DNA of 64,000 nt. Source: Cellulomonas flavigena DSM 20109 (GTDB taxonomy: Bacteria; Actinomycetota; Actinomycetes; Actinomycetales; Cellulomonadaceae). The stretch covers positions 1,922,001-1,986,000 of the forward strand of contig NC_014151.1 of assembly GCF_000092865.1 (NCBI RefSeq), given 5' to 3'. Of the stretch, positions 50,963 to 59,786 are shown piece by piece. Below the pieces are notes generated by a model, which ran no database searches, was not told where the DNA came from, and was given only the letters and a program-made list of their open reading frames with translations. Position 1 is the first letter of the stretch, and every line of letters begins with the position of its first letter. The translations under genes were made by a program, and so were the position numbers.

Positions 50963-52561
50963 TCAGGCGACCTCCACGACGAGCGTGTCGTACCCGCTCG
51001 CGCCGTCCGGCACCGCGCCGGCAGGCACGGCGGTCTGCGGGCCGTCGGGGTCCCACGCGCGGACGGACAGCACGTGCCGGCCGGCCGGTGCGTCCGGCCA
51101 GCGCCACCGCCACTGCCGCCACGTGTCGACCCCGCCGTCGGCGGCGAGGTCCGCGTCCTGCCACGGCCCGTCGTCGACCCGCACCTGCACCTGCGTCACG
51201 CCGCGGTGCTGCGCCCACGCCGTACCCGCGACCACGACGTCGCCCGCGCGCACGTCGGCGCCCGGACGTGGCACCTCGATGCGCGACTGCGTCTTGACCG
51301 GCCCGCGGGGGGACCAGCCGCGGACCGTCCAGTACGCGTCGGCGCGGTCGAAGCGCGTCACCTCCAGCTCGGTCACCCACTTGGTGGCGGAGACGTACCC
51401 GTAGAGGCCGGGGACGACGAGCCGCACCGGGAACCCGTGCTCCGGGGGCAGCGGGGCGCCGTCCATCGCGACCGCGAGCAGCGCGTCGCGCCCGTCGGTG
51501 AGCGCCTCGAGCGGCGTCGACGCCGTGAACCCGTCGACGCTGCGCGAGAGCACCATGTCGGCCTCGGTCGTCGGCATGGCGCGGGCCAGGACCTCGCGTA
51601 CGGGCAGCCCCAGCCACCGCTGGTTGCCCACGAGGTCACCGCCGACGGGGTTGGAGACGCACGCGAGCGTCACCCAGGCCTCGACGAGGTCGGCAGCGAG
51701 CAGCTCGTCCCAGCCGATCTCGACCTCGCGCTCGACCAGGCCGTGCACGCGCAACCGCCACGTCGCCGGGTCGACCTGCGGCACGACCAGCGCGGTGTCG
51801 ATCCGGTAGAAGTCGGCCACGGGCGTCGCCCACGGTTCGACGCCGGCGACGCCCACGTCGACCCCGGACGGCGGCGGGGGAGCCGGGCGCGCGGGCGGGG
51901 GCAGGCGCAGGGAGGCGCGTGCGGCAGCCGCGCCGCGGGCACCGCTCGCCACGGCGCGACCGACGACCGTCGCGACGACGCCCGCCGCCGTCACCAGCGC
52001 GGTCGCCCGCAGGAACGTGCGACGGTCCGGGACGACCCGGCCGCCGGCGGTGTCCGAGCGGTCCGGACCGCTCGCCTCGGGCCCACCGGCCGGTGCCCGG
52101 CGTGCGGGCGCCGGGAGACGCGCGAGCAGCGTCCGCAGCGCGAGCAGCCCACCACCGGCGCCGAGCAGCGCGGGTGCGGGGGCGAGCACCCCGGCGTCGG
52201 GGCGGGTCGTCGCGGCCAGCGCCGCGAGCCCGCCGAGCGCGACGACCAGCACGGCACCCGACGCCCAGCGGCGCCGCGCCAGGACACCGGCGGCCGCGGC
52301 CAGGACGGCGAGCACCACCACCTCGCCGATGCCGAGCACGAGCTTGTCGGCGGTGCCGAAGGTCGCCACCGCCCAGTCCTTGAGCCACGGTGGCGTGGCG
52401 TCGACGAACGCGCCCCCGACCGCGACGAGCGGGTCGCCCGTCGGGCCCGTGAGCACTGCGGCGAGCGCCCCGACGCCCACCGTCGCCGTGCCGGCGGCCA
52501 GACCGGCGGCGGCCGCGCGCGCGTCGTCGCCGCGCGGCGGCCGGGCGGCGAGGGCTCTCAC
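50963..52561 (-). CDS. Sulfite-oxidase-like molybdoenzyme with membrane domain
   Basis: A 532-residue protein: about four hydrophobic spans in residues 15-145, a linker, an internal twin-arginine-like motif (RRTFLRAT, Arg180-181) plus a span, then an extracellular oxidoreductase_molyb domain and a C-terminal Mo-co dimerisation domain. The molybdenum ligand is Cys301 in VTLACVSNPVGGDLVGNQRWLG. Family members oxidise sulfite or reduce sulfoxides; the substrate is unknown. Twin-arginine motif after spans suggests dual Sec/Tat insertion, as known for Rieske proteins. It lies alone, divergent from nirB and convergent with nasC. Confidence 0.88.
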   Translation of the reverse strand: MRALAARPPRGDDARAAAAGLAAGTATVGVGALAAVLTGPTGDPLVAVGGAFVDATPPWLKDWAVATFGTADKLVLGIGEVVVLAVLAAAAGVLARRRWASGAVLVVALGGLAALAATTRPDAGVLAPAPALLGAGGGLLALRTLLARLPAPARRAPAGGPEASGPDRSDTAGGRVVPDRRTFLRATALVTAAGVVATVVGRAVASGARGAAAARASLRLPPPARPAPPPPSGVDVGVAGVEPWATPVADFYRIDTALVVPQVDPATWRLRVHGLVEREVEIGWDELLAADLVEAWVTLACVSNPVGGDLVGNQRWLGLPVREVLARAMPTTEADMVLSRSVDGFTASTPLEALTDGRDALLAVAMDGAPLPPEHGFPVRLVVPGLYGYVSATKWVTELEVTRFDRADAYWTVRGWSPRGPVKTQSRIEVPRPGADVRAGDVVVAGTAWAQHRGVTQVQVRVDDGPWQDADLAADGGVDTWRQWRWRWPDAPAGRHVLSVRAWDPDGPQTAVPAGAVPDGASGYDTLVVEVA

Positions 52562-52651
52562 GGCGCCACGGTAGGTGCCCGGGGTGCCGCCCGCCAGGGT
52601 GCCTGCCCGGACCTCGCCTCACACCAGGCGACGGCGCAGTGAGAGAGAAAC

Positions 52652-52706
52652 GTTCCGGGGCCGAAACGGCTCGGTGCGTCTGCCCGAAACCACCGCTTCG
52701 TAGCGT
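52652..52706 (+). promoter_or_regulatory. nirBD promoter with GlnR/NnaR-like boxes
   Basis: GTTCC (52652), GAAAC (52663), GTGCG (52674) and CGAAAC (52685), at 11-bp steps, then exactly 10 bases and TAGCGT (52701-52706) as -10. GTTCC-N6-GAAAC is close to the GTnAC-N6-GAAAC GlnR half-site pair. Same geometry as at 45151-45205. The leader to the nirB ATG is about 60 bases and has GGAGG. Confidence 0.6.
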
Positions 52707-52774
52707 CATGGCACGCGGTCACGCACCGCACGTCACCGCCCGCAGCACGCGCACGGACCGCACCTGGAGGCCTC

Positions 52775-55333
52775 ATGGACCCCCGTCACCTCGTCGTCGT
52801 CGGCGGCGGCATGGTGGCGCAACGCCTCGTCGAGGCGCTGCGCGACCGCGACACCGCAGGCACGTGGCGGGTCACGGTGCTCGCCGAGGAGCCTCGCCGC
52901 CCGTACGACCGCGTGGCCCTCACCAGCTACTTCTCCGGCCGTACGCCCGAGGAGCTCGGGCTGGGCGACCCCGCGCTGTGGGACGACCCGCTCGTCTCGC
53001 TGGTGCGCGGCGACAAGGCCGTCGCGGTCGACCGCGAGGCGCGCGTCGTCACCACGGAGTCGGGACGCACGTTCGCCTACGACCACCTCGTGCTGGCGAC
53101 CGGCTCGTACGCCTGGGTGCCGCCCATGGAGGGTGCCGACCTCGACGGCGTCTTCGTCTACCGCACGCTCGACGACGTCGCGGCCCTGCGCGGCTACGTC
53201 ACGCACCTGTCCGACCAGCGCCAGGTGCGTGGGGTGGTGCTCGGCGGGGGGCTGCTCGGGCTGGAGGCGGCCGGCGCGCTCGACGCGCTGGGTGCCCGCG
53301 CGACCGTCCTGCAGGTCGACACGCACCTCATGTCGGCGCAGGTCGACCTGGGCGGCGGCGAGGCGCTGCGCCGCCTGGTCAACCGTCTCGGCATCGGCGT
53401 GCGCACGCAGTCGATGACGACGCGCGTCGTACCCCACCGTCGCGGCGGGGTCGGGCGCGTCGAGCTGGCCGACGGCACGCGGCTCGACGCCGACGTCGTC
53501 GTCGTGGCCGCCGGCGTGCGCCCCCGTGACGAGCTCGGGCGCGAGTGCGGCCTGCCGATCGGCGAGCGCGGCGGCGTGGTCGTCGACGACACGTGCCTCA
53601 CCGAGGACCCGCACGTCTCGGCAGTCGGCGAGGTGGCCTGCATCCAGGGCGCCTGCATCGGCCTGGTCGCGCCCGGCTACACGATGGCCGAGGTCACGGT
53701 CGACCGGCTGCTCGGCGGCGGCGCCGTCTACCCGGGCGCCGACACGGCGACCAAGCTCAAGCTCGCCGGCGTCGACGTCGCGAGCTTCGGTGACGCGTTC
53801 GCCCGCACGCCCGGAGCGCTCGAGGTCGTCTGGGCCGACCCGGTGGCCGGCGTCTACAAGAAGCTCGTCATGTCCGACGACGCCCGCACCCTGCTCGGCG
53901 GCGTGCTCGTCGGCGACGCCTCCGCGTACGCCAGCCTGCGCCCGATGGTCGGCCGCGAGCTGCCCGGCGACCCCGCCGCGTTCCTGCTCCCGGAGGGCGG
54001 AGCGGGGGCCCCGGACCTCGAGCTGCCGGACGACGCGGGCGTCTGCTCCTGCAACAACGTGTCCGCCGGCACCATCCGGCACGCCGTGGCGGAGGAGGGC
54101 TGCCACGACCTGGGCGCCGTCAAGGCGTGCACGCGCGCCGGCACCAGCTGCGGCTCCTGCCTCCCGCTGGTCAAGAAGCTCATGTCGACCGAGCTGTCCA
54201 AGCTCGGGGTGACGGTCAGCAACGCGTTGTGCGAGCACTTCGCGCTCTCGCGGGCCCAGCTGTACGACGCCGTCCGGGTCGCCGGACTGCGCACGTTCAC
54301 CGAGGTCGTCGAGCGGTTCGGCACGCACGGCCGCGGCTGTGACATCTGCCGGCCGGCGGTCGCGTCGATCCTGGCGACCACCGCTCCCGCGCACGTCCTG
54401 GACGGTGAGCGCGCCGCGCTGCAGGACACCAACGACCACGTGATGGCCAACCTGCAGAAGGACGGCTCGTACTCGGTCGTCCCGCGCATGCCGGGCGGTG
54501 AGGTGACCCCCGACGGGCTCATCGCCGTCGGTGAGGTCGCCCGCGACTTCGGGCTCTACACCAAGATCACCGGCGGGCAGCGGATCGACATGTTCGGCGC
54601 CCGGATCGACCAGCTCCCGCAGATCTGGCAGCGCCTCGTCGACGCCGGGTTCGAGTCGGGTCACGCGTACGGCAAGTCGCTGCGCACCGTGAAGTCGTGC
54701 GTCGGGTCCACGTGGTGCCGGTTCGGCGTCCAGGACTCCGTGGCCCTGGCCGTCATGCTGGAGCTGCGCTACCGCGGTCTGCGCTCGCCCCACAAGATCA
54801 AGCTCGGCGTGTCCGGCTGCGCGCGCGAGTGCGCCGAGGCGCGCGGCAAGGACGTCGGGGTCATCGCGACCGACAAGGGGTGGAACGTCTACGTCGGCGG
54901 CAACGGCGGCTTCACGCCGCGGCACGCCAAGCTGCTCGCGGAGGACCTCGACACCGAGACCCTCGTGCGCACCATCGACCGCTTCCTGCTCTACTACGTC
55001 CGCACCGCGGACCGGCTGCAGCGCACCGCGCCGTGGGTCGAGGAGGTCGAGGGCGGCCTCGAGGGTGTCCGCGCGGTCGTCATGGACGACTCGCTGGGCA
55101 TCTGCGCGGACCTCGACGAGCAGATGGCACGTCATGTCGCCGAGTACGAGGACGAGTGGCGCGCGACCCTCGAGGACCCCGAGAAGCTCAAGCGGTTCGC
55201 GTCGTTCGTCAACGCCCCCGACGTGCCCGACCCCTCGCTGGCGTACGTGCCCGAGCGCGGCCAGGTGCGCCCTGCCACCGCCGACGAGCGCGCCGTGCTC
55301 GTCGCCGGCACCACCCTGGAGGTCCGGTCATGA
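52775..55333 (+). CDS. nirB: NAD(P)H nitrite reductase large subunit
   Basis: An 852-residue assimilatory nitrite reductase (nitrite to ammonium). Residues 1-about 400: FAD/NAD(P)H pyridine-nucleotide oxidoreductase (VVVGGGMVAQRLVEAL, VVLGGGLLGLEAAGAL). About 415-480: BFD-like [2Fe-2S] motifs (CSCNNVSAG, CGSCLPLVKK), with a second Cys-rich part HGRGCDICRPAV. C-terminal half: sirohaem and [4Fe-4S] ligands Cys642, Cys648 (SCVGSTWC) and Cys682, Cys686 (GCARECAE). Stop overlaps nirD (ATGA). First gene of nirB-nirD-cysG-nnaR-cbiX. Confidence 0.97.
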   Translation: MDPRHLVVVGGGMVAQRLVEALRDRDTAGTWRVTVLAEEPRRPYDRVALTSYFSGRTPEELGLGDPALWDDPLVSLVRGDKAVAVDREARVVTTESGRTFAYDHLVLATGSYAWVPPMEGADLDGVFVYRTLDDVAALRGYVTHLSDQRQVRGVVLGGGLLGLEAAGALDALGARATVLQVDTHLMSAQVDLGGGEALRRLVNRLGIGVRTQSMTTRVVPHRRGGVGRVELADGTRLDADVVVVAAGVRPRDELGRECGLPIGERGGVVVDDTCLTEDPHVSAVGEVACIQGACIGLVAPGYTMAEVTVDRLLGGGAVYPGADTATKLKLAGVDVASFGDAFARTPGALEVVWADPVAGVYKKLVMSDDARTLLGGVLVGDASAYASLRPMVGRELPGDPAAFLLPEGGAGAPDLELPDDAGVCSCNNVSAGTIRHAVAEEGCHDLGAVKACTRAGTSCGSCLPLVKKLMSTELSKLGVTVSNALCEHFALSRAQLYDAVRVAGLRTFTEVVERFGTHGRGCDICRPAVASILATTAPAHVLDGERAALQDTNDHVMANLQKDGSYSVVPRMPGGEVTPDGLIAVGEVARDFGLYTKITGGQRIDMFGARIDQLPQIWQRLVDAGFESGHAYGKSLRTVKSCVGSTWCRFGVQDSVALAVMLELRYRGLRSPHKIKLGVSGCARECAEARGKDVGVIATDKGWNVYVGGNGGFTPRHAKLLAEDLDTETLVRTIDRFLLYYVRTADRLQRTAPWVEEVEGGLEGVRAVVMDDSLGICADLDEQMARHVAEYEDEWRATLEDPEKLKRFASFVNAPDVPDPSLAYVPERGQVRPATADERAVLVAGTTLEVRS

Positions 55334-55749
55334 CGACGCTCGACGAACGCGCCACCACGTGGCTCACGGTGTGCCGCCTCGCCGACCTCGCGCCCGAGCG
55401 CGGGGCCGCGGCCCTCGTCCCCGACGAGGTCGACGGCGCACCGGTGCTCACCCAGGTCGCGTTGTTCCGGCTGCTCGACGGCACCGTCCGGGCCGTGCAG
55501 CAGCACGACCCCTTCAGCGACGCCCACGTGCTCGCGCGCGGCATCGTCGGCACCCGTCGGATCGACGGCGAGGACGTGCCGACCGTCGCGTCGCCGATGC
55601 ACAAGCAGGTGTTCGACCTGCGCACCGGCACGTGCCTGGACCCGGCCGGCAAGACGCCCGCCGAGGGCCGGTCGCCGGACCTGCGCACGTGGCCCGTGCA
55701 GGTCGTCGACGGCGAGGTGCGCGTCGCGGTCCCCGGGAGCGGCACGTGA
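55330..55749 (+). CDS. nirD: Nitrite reductase small subunit
   Basis: A 139-residue Rieske-fold subunit of NirBD. As usual for NirD, the Rieske Cys/His cluster ligands are missing: the positions read QQHDPFSDAHVLARGIVG and SPMHKQVFDLRTGTCLDP, so it plays a structural rather than redox role. It is coupled by ATGA to nirB and by GTGA to cysG. Length and sequence are typical of actinobacterial NirD. Confidence 0.95.
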   Translation: MTTLDERATTWLTVCRLADLAPERGAAALVPDEVDGAPVLTQVALFRLLDGTVRAVQQHDPFSDAHVLARGIVGTRRIDGEDVPTVASPMHKQVFDLRTGTCLDPAGKTPAEGRSPDLRTWPVQVVDGEVRVAVPGSGT

Positions 55750-57026
55750 CCGCCCTGCTCGGTGTCGAGCTGGCCGACCGTCCCGTCGTCGTGGTCGGCG
55801 GCGGTCCGGTCGCGGCGCGACGGGCCGAGGCGCTCGCGGACGAGGGCGCGCGCGTGCACGTCGTGGCGCCGCACGTGTGCGAGCCGCTCGCGGAGCTCGT
55901 GGTGGCGGGCCGTGCCCGCTGGTCCGACCGCGAGGTGCAGGAGTCCGACCTCGACGGCGCGTGGCTCGTGCACACGGCCACGGGGGAGCGGTCCACCGAC
56001 GCCGCGGTCGTCGCGTGGGCCACCGCGCGGCGGGTCTTCTGCGTCGACGCGGGCGGGCCACGACGCCCCGCGTCCGGCACCGCGCGCACGCCTGCGACGA
56101 CGCGGGCGGGCGACGTGCTCGTCGGCGTCGTCTCGACCACGGGTGCCGACCCGCGCCGCAGCGTCCAGGTGCGCGACCGCCTCGCGGCCCACCTGCGTGC
56201 CGGTGAGGTGGACCTGCGCCGCCGGCGGGCCACGGCCGACCGCGGTCGCGTCGTGCTCGTGGGCGGCGGCCCGGGCGACGTGGGGCTGCTGACGGTCGCG
56301 GGACGCCGCGCGCTCGCGGAGGCCGACGTCGTCGTCGCCGACCGTCTCGGACCGACCGACGTGCTGGACGAGCTGCCCGCCGACGTCGAGGTGATCGACG
56401 TCGGCAAGGCCCCCGGCCACCACCCGGTGCCGCAGGACGAGATCAACCGGATCCTGGTCGAGCAGGCGCAGCGCGGCCGGCTCGTCGTGCGCCTCAAGGG
56501 CGGTGACCCGTTCGTCTACGGCCGGGGGGGCGAGGAGGTCCTCGCGTGCCGTGCGGCCGGTGTCCCCGTCACGGTGGTCCCCGGCGTCAGCAGCGCGTTC
56601 GCGGCCGCGGCGTCGGCCGGCATCCCGCTGACGCACCGCGGCGTGGTCGGTGCCGTGCACGTCATGAACGGCACCGACGGCTGGTCGCAGGCCGCGCTGA
56701 CCGGGCTGCGCGAGCGCTCGTGCACCGTCGTCGTCCTCATGGGCGTCGCAGCGCTGCCCGGTCTCGTGCGGGACGCGCTCGCGCAGGGCGTCGATCCGGA
56801 CCTCCCCGTCGCCGTCGTCGAGCAGGCGACGCTCGAGGACCAGCGGGTCACACGCGCCGCGCTGCACGAGGTCGCGGCGGTCGCGGTGGCCCGCGGCCTG
56901 CGCGCGCCGGCGGTCGTCGTGCTCGGGGCCGTGGCCGCGCCGGGACTGCTCGACGCCCCGCAGGAGGCCCCGCCGGACGGACCGGTGCCACACGATGCCG
57001 CCGATCCGGCGAGAATGGGCGCGTGA
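55746..57026 (+). CDS. cysG: Sirohaem synthase: Met8-like domain fused to uroporphyrin-III methyltransferase (copy 2)
   Basis: A 426-residue fusion with the same domain order as the copy in the sulfur operon: VVVVGGGPVAARRAEAL then VVLVGGGPGDVGLLT, RLKGGDPFVYGRGGEE and VVPGVSSAFAAAAS. It provides sirohaem for NirB. The two copies differ throughout, including the dehydrogenase C-terminal part, so they are not a recent duplication. GTGA junctions with nirD and with the following regulator gene. The last 25 residues are a Pro/Asp-rich tail without known role. Confidence 0.93.
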   Translation: MTALLGVELADRPVVVVGGGPVAARRAEALADEGARVHVVAPHVCEPLAELVVAGRARWSDREVQESDLDGAWLVHTATGERSTDAAVVAWATARRVFCVDAGGPRRPASGTARTPATTRAGDVLVGVVSTTGADPRRSVQVRDRLAAHLRAGEVDLRRRRATADRGRVVLVGGGPGDVGLLTVAGRRALAEADVVVADRLGPTDVLDELPADVEVIDVGKAPGHHPVPQDEINRILVEQAQRGRLVVRLKGGDPFVYGRGGEEVLACRAAGVPVTVVPGVSSAFAAAASAGIPLTHRGVVGAVHVMNGTDGWSQAALTGLRERSCTVVVLMGVAALPGLVRDALAQGVDPDLPVAVVEQATLEDQRVTRAALHEVAAVAVARGLRAPAVVVLGAVAAPGLLDAPQEAPPDGPVPHDAADPARMGA

Positions 57027-58144
57027 CGGGGGAGATGATCGACCAGACGCTGGCCGGGTGCGTCGTGCTCGTCACGGCGGACCGGCGGGCTGCCGAGCTG
57101 CGCGCTGCGCTCGAGCGGCGTGGCGCGACGGTGCGTCACGCGCCCGCGCTCGGGATGGTGCCGCACACCGACGACGCCCTGCTGCTCGCCCGCACGCGCG
57201 ACCTGCTCGCGGACCCGCCGGACACCGTGGTCGTCACCACGGGCATCGGCTTCCGCGGGTGGGTCGAGGCAGCCGACGCCGCCGGGATCGCGGACCGTCT
57301 GCTCGAGGTGCTGGCCACGACCCGCATCGTGGCCCGCGGCCCGAAGGCGCGCGGCGCCATCCAGGCCGCCGGGCTGAGCGCCGACTGGGTGGCGGAGTCC
57401 GAGACGAGCGCCGAGATCGCCGAGGTGCTGCTCGACGAGGGCGTCGCCGGCCGCGACGTCGTCATCCAGCACCACGGCGCCGGCGCGGACGGCCTCGACG
57501 AGGCGTTCGCCGCGGCCGGGGCGCGCGTGCGCAGCCTCGTCGTCTACCGGTGGGGTCCGCCGCCCGACCCGGACCTCGTCCGCGACTCCGCCCGCGCGGT
57601 GGCCGACGGCGAGATCGACACCGTCGTGTTCACGTCGGCGCCCGGCGCCGCGGCGTGGGTCGCGGCGGCACGCGACGCGGACGCGCTCGACGGCGTGCTG
57701 CGCCGCCACACGTCCGGGGCGGTGGTGTTCGCGGCCGTCGGACCGGTCACCGCCAAGCCGCTGGTCGACGTCGGCATCGACCCGCTCGTGCCGGACCGGG
57801 GGCGGCTCGGCTCGCTCGTGCGCGCCGTCGTGACGCACTACGGCGGCCTCGAGGCACTCGACACCGTCGCGGGCCAGCTGCGCGTGCGCCGCGGCGCCGC
57901 CGTCCTCGACGGGCGCGTGCTGCCGCTGTCGCGCACCGGGCTCGAGGTGCTGCGGCTGCTCGCGCACGCGCGCGGCTCGGTCGTCCCGCGTGACCGCGTC
58001 CTCGACGTGCTGCCGGGGGTATCGTCCGACCCGCACGCGGCCGAGGTCGCGATCGCGCGGCTGCGGGACGCCACCGGCAGCCGTGCGCTCATCCGCACGG
58101 TGGTCAAGCGCGGCTACCGGCTCGAGCTCCAGGAGCAGGCATGA
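57023..58144 (+). CDS. nnaR: HemD-like domain fused to winged helix, NnaR-type nitrogen regulator
   Basis: A 373-residue protein: residues about 10-260 are a uroporphyrinogen-III-synthase fold (VLVTADRRAAELRAALERRG, TSAPGAAAWVAAARD), and about 275-373 an OmpR-like winged helix (RTGLEVLRLLAHARGSVVPRDRVLDVL...VEVAIARLRDATGSRALIRTVVKRGYRLE). In Streptomyces and mycobacteria NnaR has this architecture and co-activates nitrate/nitrite assimilation genes with GlnR. Its place within the nirBD operon supports the same role. Residual HemD activity is possible, but the HemD domain may instead sense a tetrapyrrole. GTG at 57023 overlaps cysG; ATG at 57035 is an alternative. Confidence 0.85.
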   Translation: MTGEMIDQTLAGCVVLVTADRRAAELRAALERRGATVRHAPALGMVPHTDDALLLARTRDLLADPPDTVVVTTGIGFRGWVEAADAAGIADRLLEVLATTRIVARGPKARGAIQAAGLSADWVAESETSAEIAEVLLDEGVAGRDVVIQHHGAGADGLDEAFAAAGARVRSLVVYRWGPPPDPDLVRDSARAVADGEIDTVVFTSAPGAAAWVAAARDADALDGVLRRHTSGAVVFAAVGPVTAKPLVDVGIDPLVPDRGRLGSLVRAVVTHYGGLEALDTVAGQLRVRRGAAVLDGRVLPLSRTGLEVLRLLAHARGSVVPRDRVLDVLPGVSSDPHAAEVAIARLRDATGSRALIRTVVKRGYRLELQEQA

Positions 58145-58878
58145 CCGCGACCCCTGTGCCCGTCCTCGTGGGCTGCTCGCACGGCACCGACAACCTCGAG
58201 GGTCGTGCCGCCATCGCGACGATCCTCGCGGACGTCGCCCGCACCCGACCGGACCTCGACGTGCGCGAGGCGTTCGTCGACGTCCAGCAGCCCGAGCTCC
58301 CCGACGTGGTCACCGGTGCCCTGCGCGATGCTCCCGCCGTCGTCGTGCCGCTGCTGCTCTCGACAGGTTTCCACGTCAAGACCGACGTCGCCGAGGCGGT
58401 CGACCGGCCCGGTGCGGCGGCCGGCAGGCCGATGGGCCCGGACCTGCGCCTGGTGGAGATCCTCGCCGAGCGGCTCGCGGCCGCAGGGTTGCGCCCTGAC
58501 GACGCCGTCGTCGTCGCCGCAGCCGGGTCGAGCGACCCCGACGCCGCGACCGCGGTCCGTGAGGTCGTCGCAGGGCTCGCCGCACGGCTCGGGCGTCCCG
58601 TGACCGTCGGGTACGGCTCCGGGGCGCACCCTCGTGTGCCGGTGGCGGTCGCGGACGCGCGCGCGGGGCTCGGCGCGGCGGGTCGCGTCGTCGTCGCCTC
58701 GTACCTGCTCGCGCCCGGTTTCTTCCTCGACCGGGTGCGCGAGGCGGGCGCCGACGTCGTCGCGGCTCCGCTGGCGCCGGACCCCAGGCTCGCGCAGATC
58801 GCGCTCGACAGGTACGACGAGGTGTCCGCCGAGGCCGCGGCGACGTGGTCCTCGACCGTCGCGTCGGCGGGCGCCTGA
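58141..58878 (+). CDS. Sirohydrochlorin chelatase (CbiX type)
   Basis: A 245-residue two-domain chelatase that inserts Fe2+ into sirohydrochlorin (or Co2+ in B12 routes). The metal-site His is in VGCSHGTDNLEGRAAI; the second half has GYGSGAHPRVPVAVAD and ASYLLAPGFFLDRV. ATGA overlap with nnaR. In combination with the CysG copies it completes sirohaem for NirB and SirA; because CysG_N may itself chelate iron, its presence suggests that the Met8-like domains act mainly as dehydrogenases. Confidence 0.9.
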   Translation: MTATPVPVLVGCSHGTDNLEGRAAIATILADVARTRPDLDVREAFVDVQQPELPDVVTGALRDAPAVVVPLLLSTGFHVKTDVAEAVDRPGAAAGRPMGPDLRLVEILAERLAAAGLRPDDAVVVAAAGSSDPDAATAVREVVAGLAARLGRPVTVGYGSGAHPRVPVAVADARAGLGAAGRVVVASYLLAPGFFLDRVREAGADVVAAPLAPDPRLAQIALDRYDEVSAEAAATWSSTVASAGA

Positions 58879-58970
58879 CGCGACCTCGTCGGCGACGCCC
58901 GGCGGCCGTGCGGACGACTCACCCGGCCACCCGCTGGCCCTGCGGCCCCGCGCCCGTGAGGATCGACCCC

Positions 58971-59786
58971 ATGAGCACGCACGCCACCGGTGAACCGGTG
59001 ACCAGGGTCGACGCCGACGAGCCCGTCGTCGCACGGACCACCCAGCCGCGGCCGCCGGCTCCTGCCGTGGGCCCGACCGTCTCGGTCGTGATCCCCGTCC
59101 GCGACGACGCCGACCATCTCGACGCGTGCCTCACGCTGCTGGGACGCCAGACGCGACGCCCCGACGAGGTCGTCGTCGTCGACAACGGCTCGACCGACGC
59201 GAGCGCGCTCGTCGCGCGACAGCACGGAGCACGGGTGGTCCTCGAGCCGCGCCCCGGTATCCCTGCCGCCGCGGCGGCCGGGTACGACGCCGCCCGCGGC
59301 GAGCTCATCCTCCGGCTCGACGCGGACACGCGCCCGGGGCCCGAGTGGGTCGCCCACGCGGCGCGCGTCCTCGCCGACGCGGACGTCGACGCGGTCAGCG
59401 GCGTGGGGCGCTTCGACCTGCGTGGACCGGGCGGGGCCCTGCTGGCCCACGCGTACCTCGGCGCCTACTACGGCCTCGGCCACCTCGCCGCCGGCCACCC
59501 CGTGCTGTGGGGCTCCTCGGCAGCGTTCCGCGCCGACGACTGGCGGCGTGTGCGCGACCAGGTCACGCGGTCCGCCGACGTGCACGACGACCTGGACCTC
59601 GCCCTGGCCCTCGGCCCCGACCTGCGCGTCGTCGTGGACCGCACGTGGCGCGTCGAGGTCTCCGCCCGTTCGCTGCGACCTGGACGCCAGTGGGTGCAGC
59701 GCTTCGGGCGCGCGTTCCGCACGCTGCGTCGCCAGTGGGACGTCATGCCTCCCTGGGAGCGCTGGGAGCCCCGACTGCGCCGGTGA
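58971..59786 (+). CDS. Family 2 glycosyltransferase
   Basis: A 271-residue cytoplasmic GT2: after a 40-residue Pro/Ala-rich start comes VSVVIPVRDDADHLDACLTLLGRQTRRPDEVVVVDNGSTDAS, PGIPAAAAAGYDAARGELILRLDADTRPGPEW (DAD metal motif) and SSAAFRADDWRRVR. No membrane span, so it may act with a membrane partner or on a soluble acceptor. GAGG lies about 10 bases before the ATG. Acceptor and sugar unknown; the following gene, a wall-anchored secreted protein, could be a target but nothing shows it. Confidence 0.88.
   Translation: MSTHATGEPVTRVDADEPVVARTTQPRPPAPAVGPTVSVVIPVRDDADHLDACLTLLGRQTRRPDEVVVVDNGSTDASALVARQHGARVVLEPRPGIPAAAAAGYDAARGELILRLDADTRPGPEWVAHAARVLADADVDAVSGVGRFDLRGPGGALLAHAYLGAYYGLGHLAAGHPVLWGSSAAFRADDWRRVRDQVTRSADVHDDLDLALALGPDLRVVVDRTWRVEVSARSLRPGRQWVQRFGRAFRTLRRQWDVMPPWERWEPRLRR

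Noticed and set aside
52733-55135. An 800-codon frame antisense to nirB
   Set aside because: No motif and no ribosome site; shadow of the nirB coding strand.
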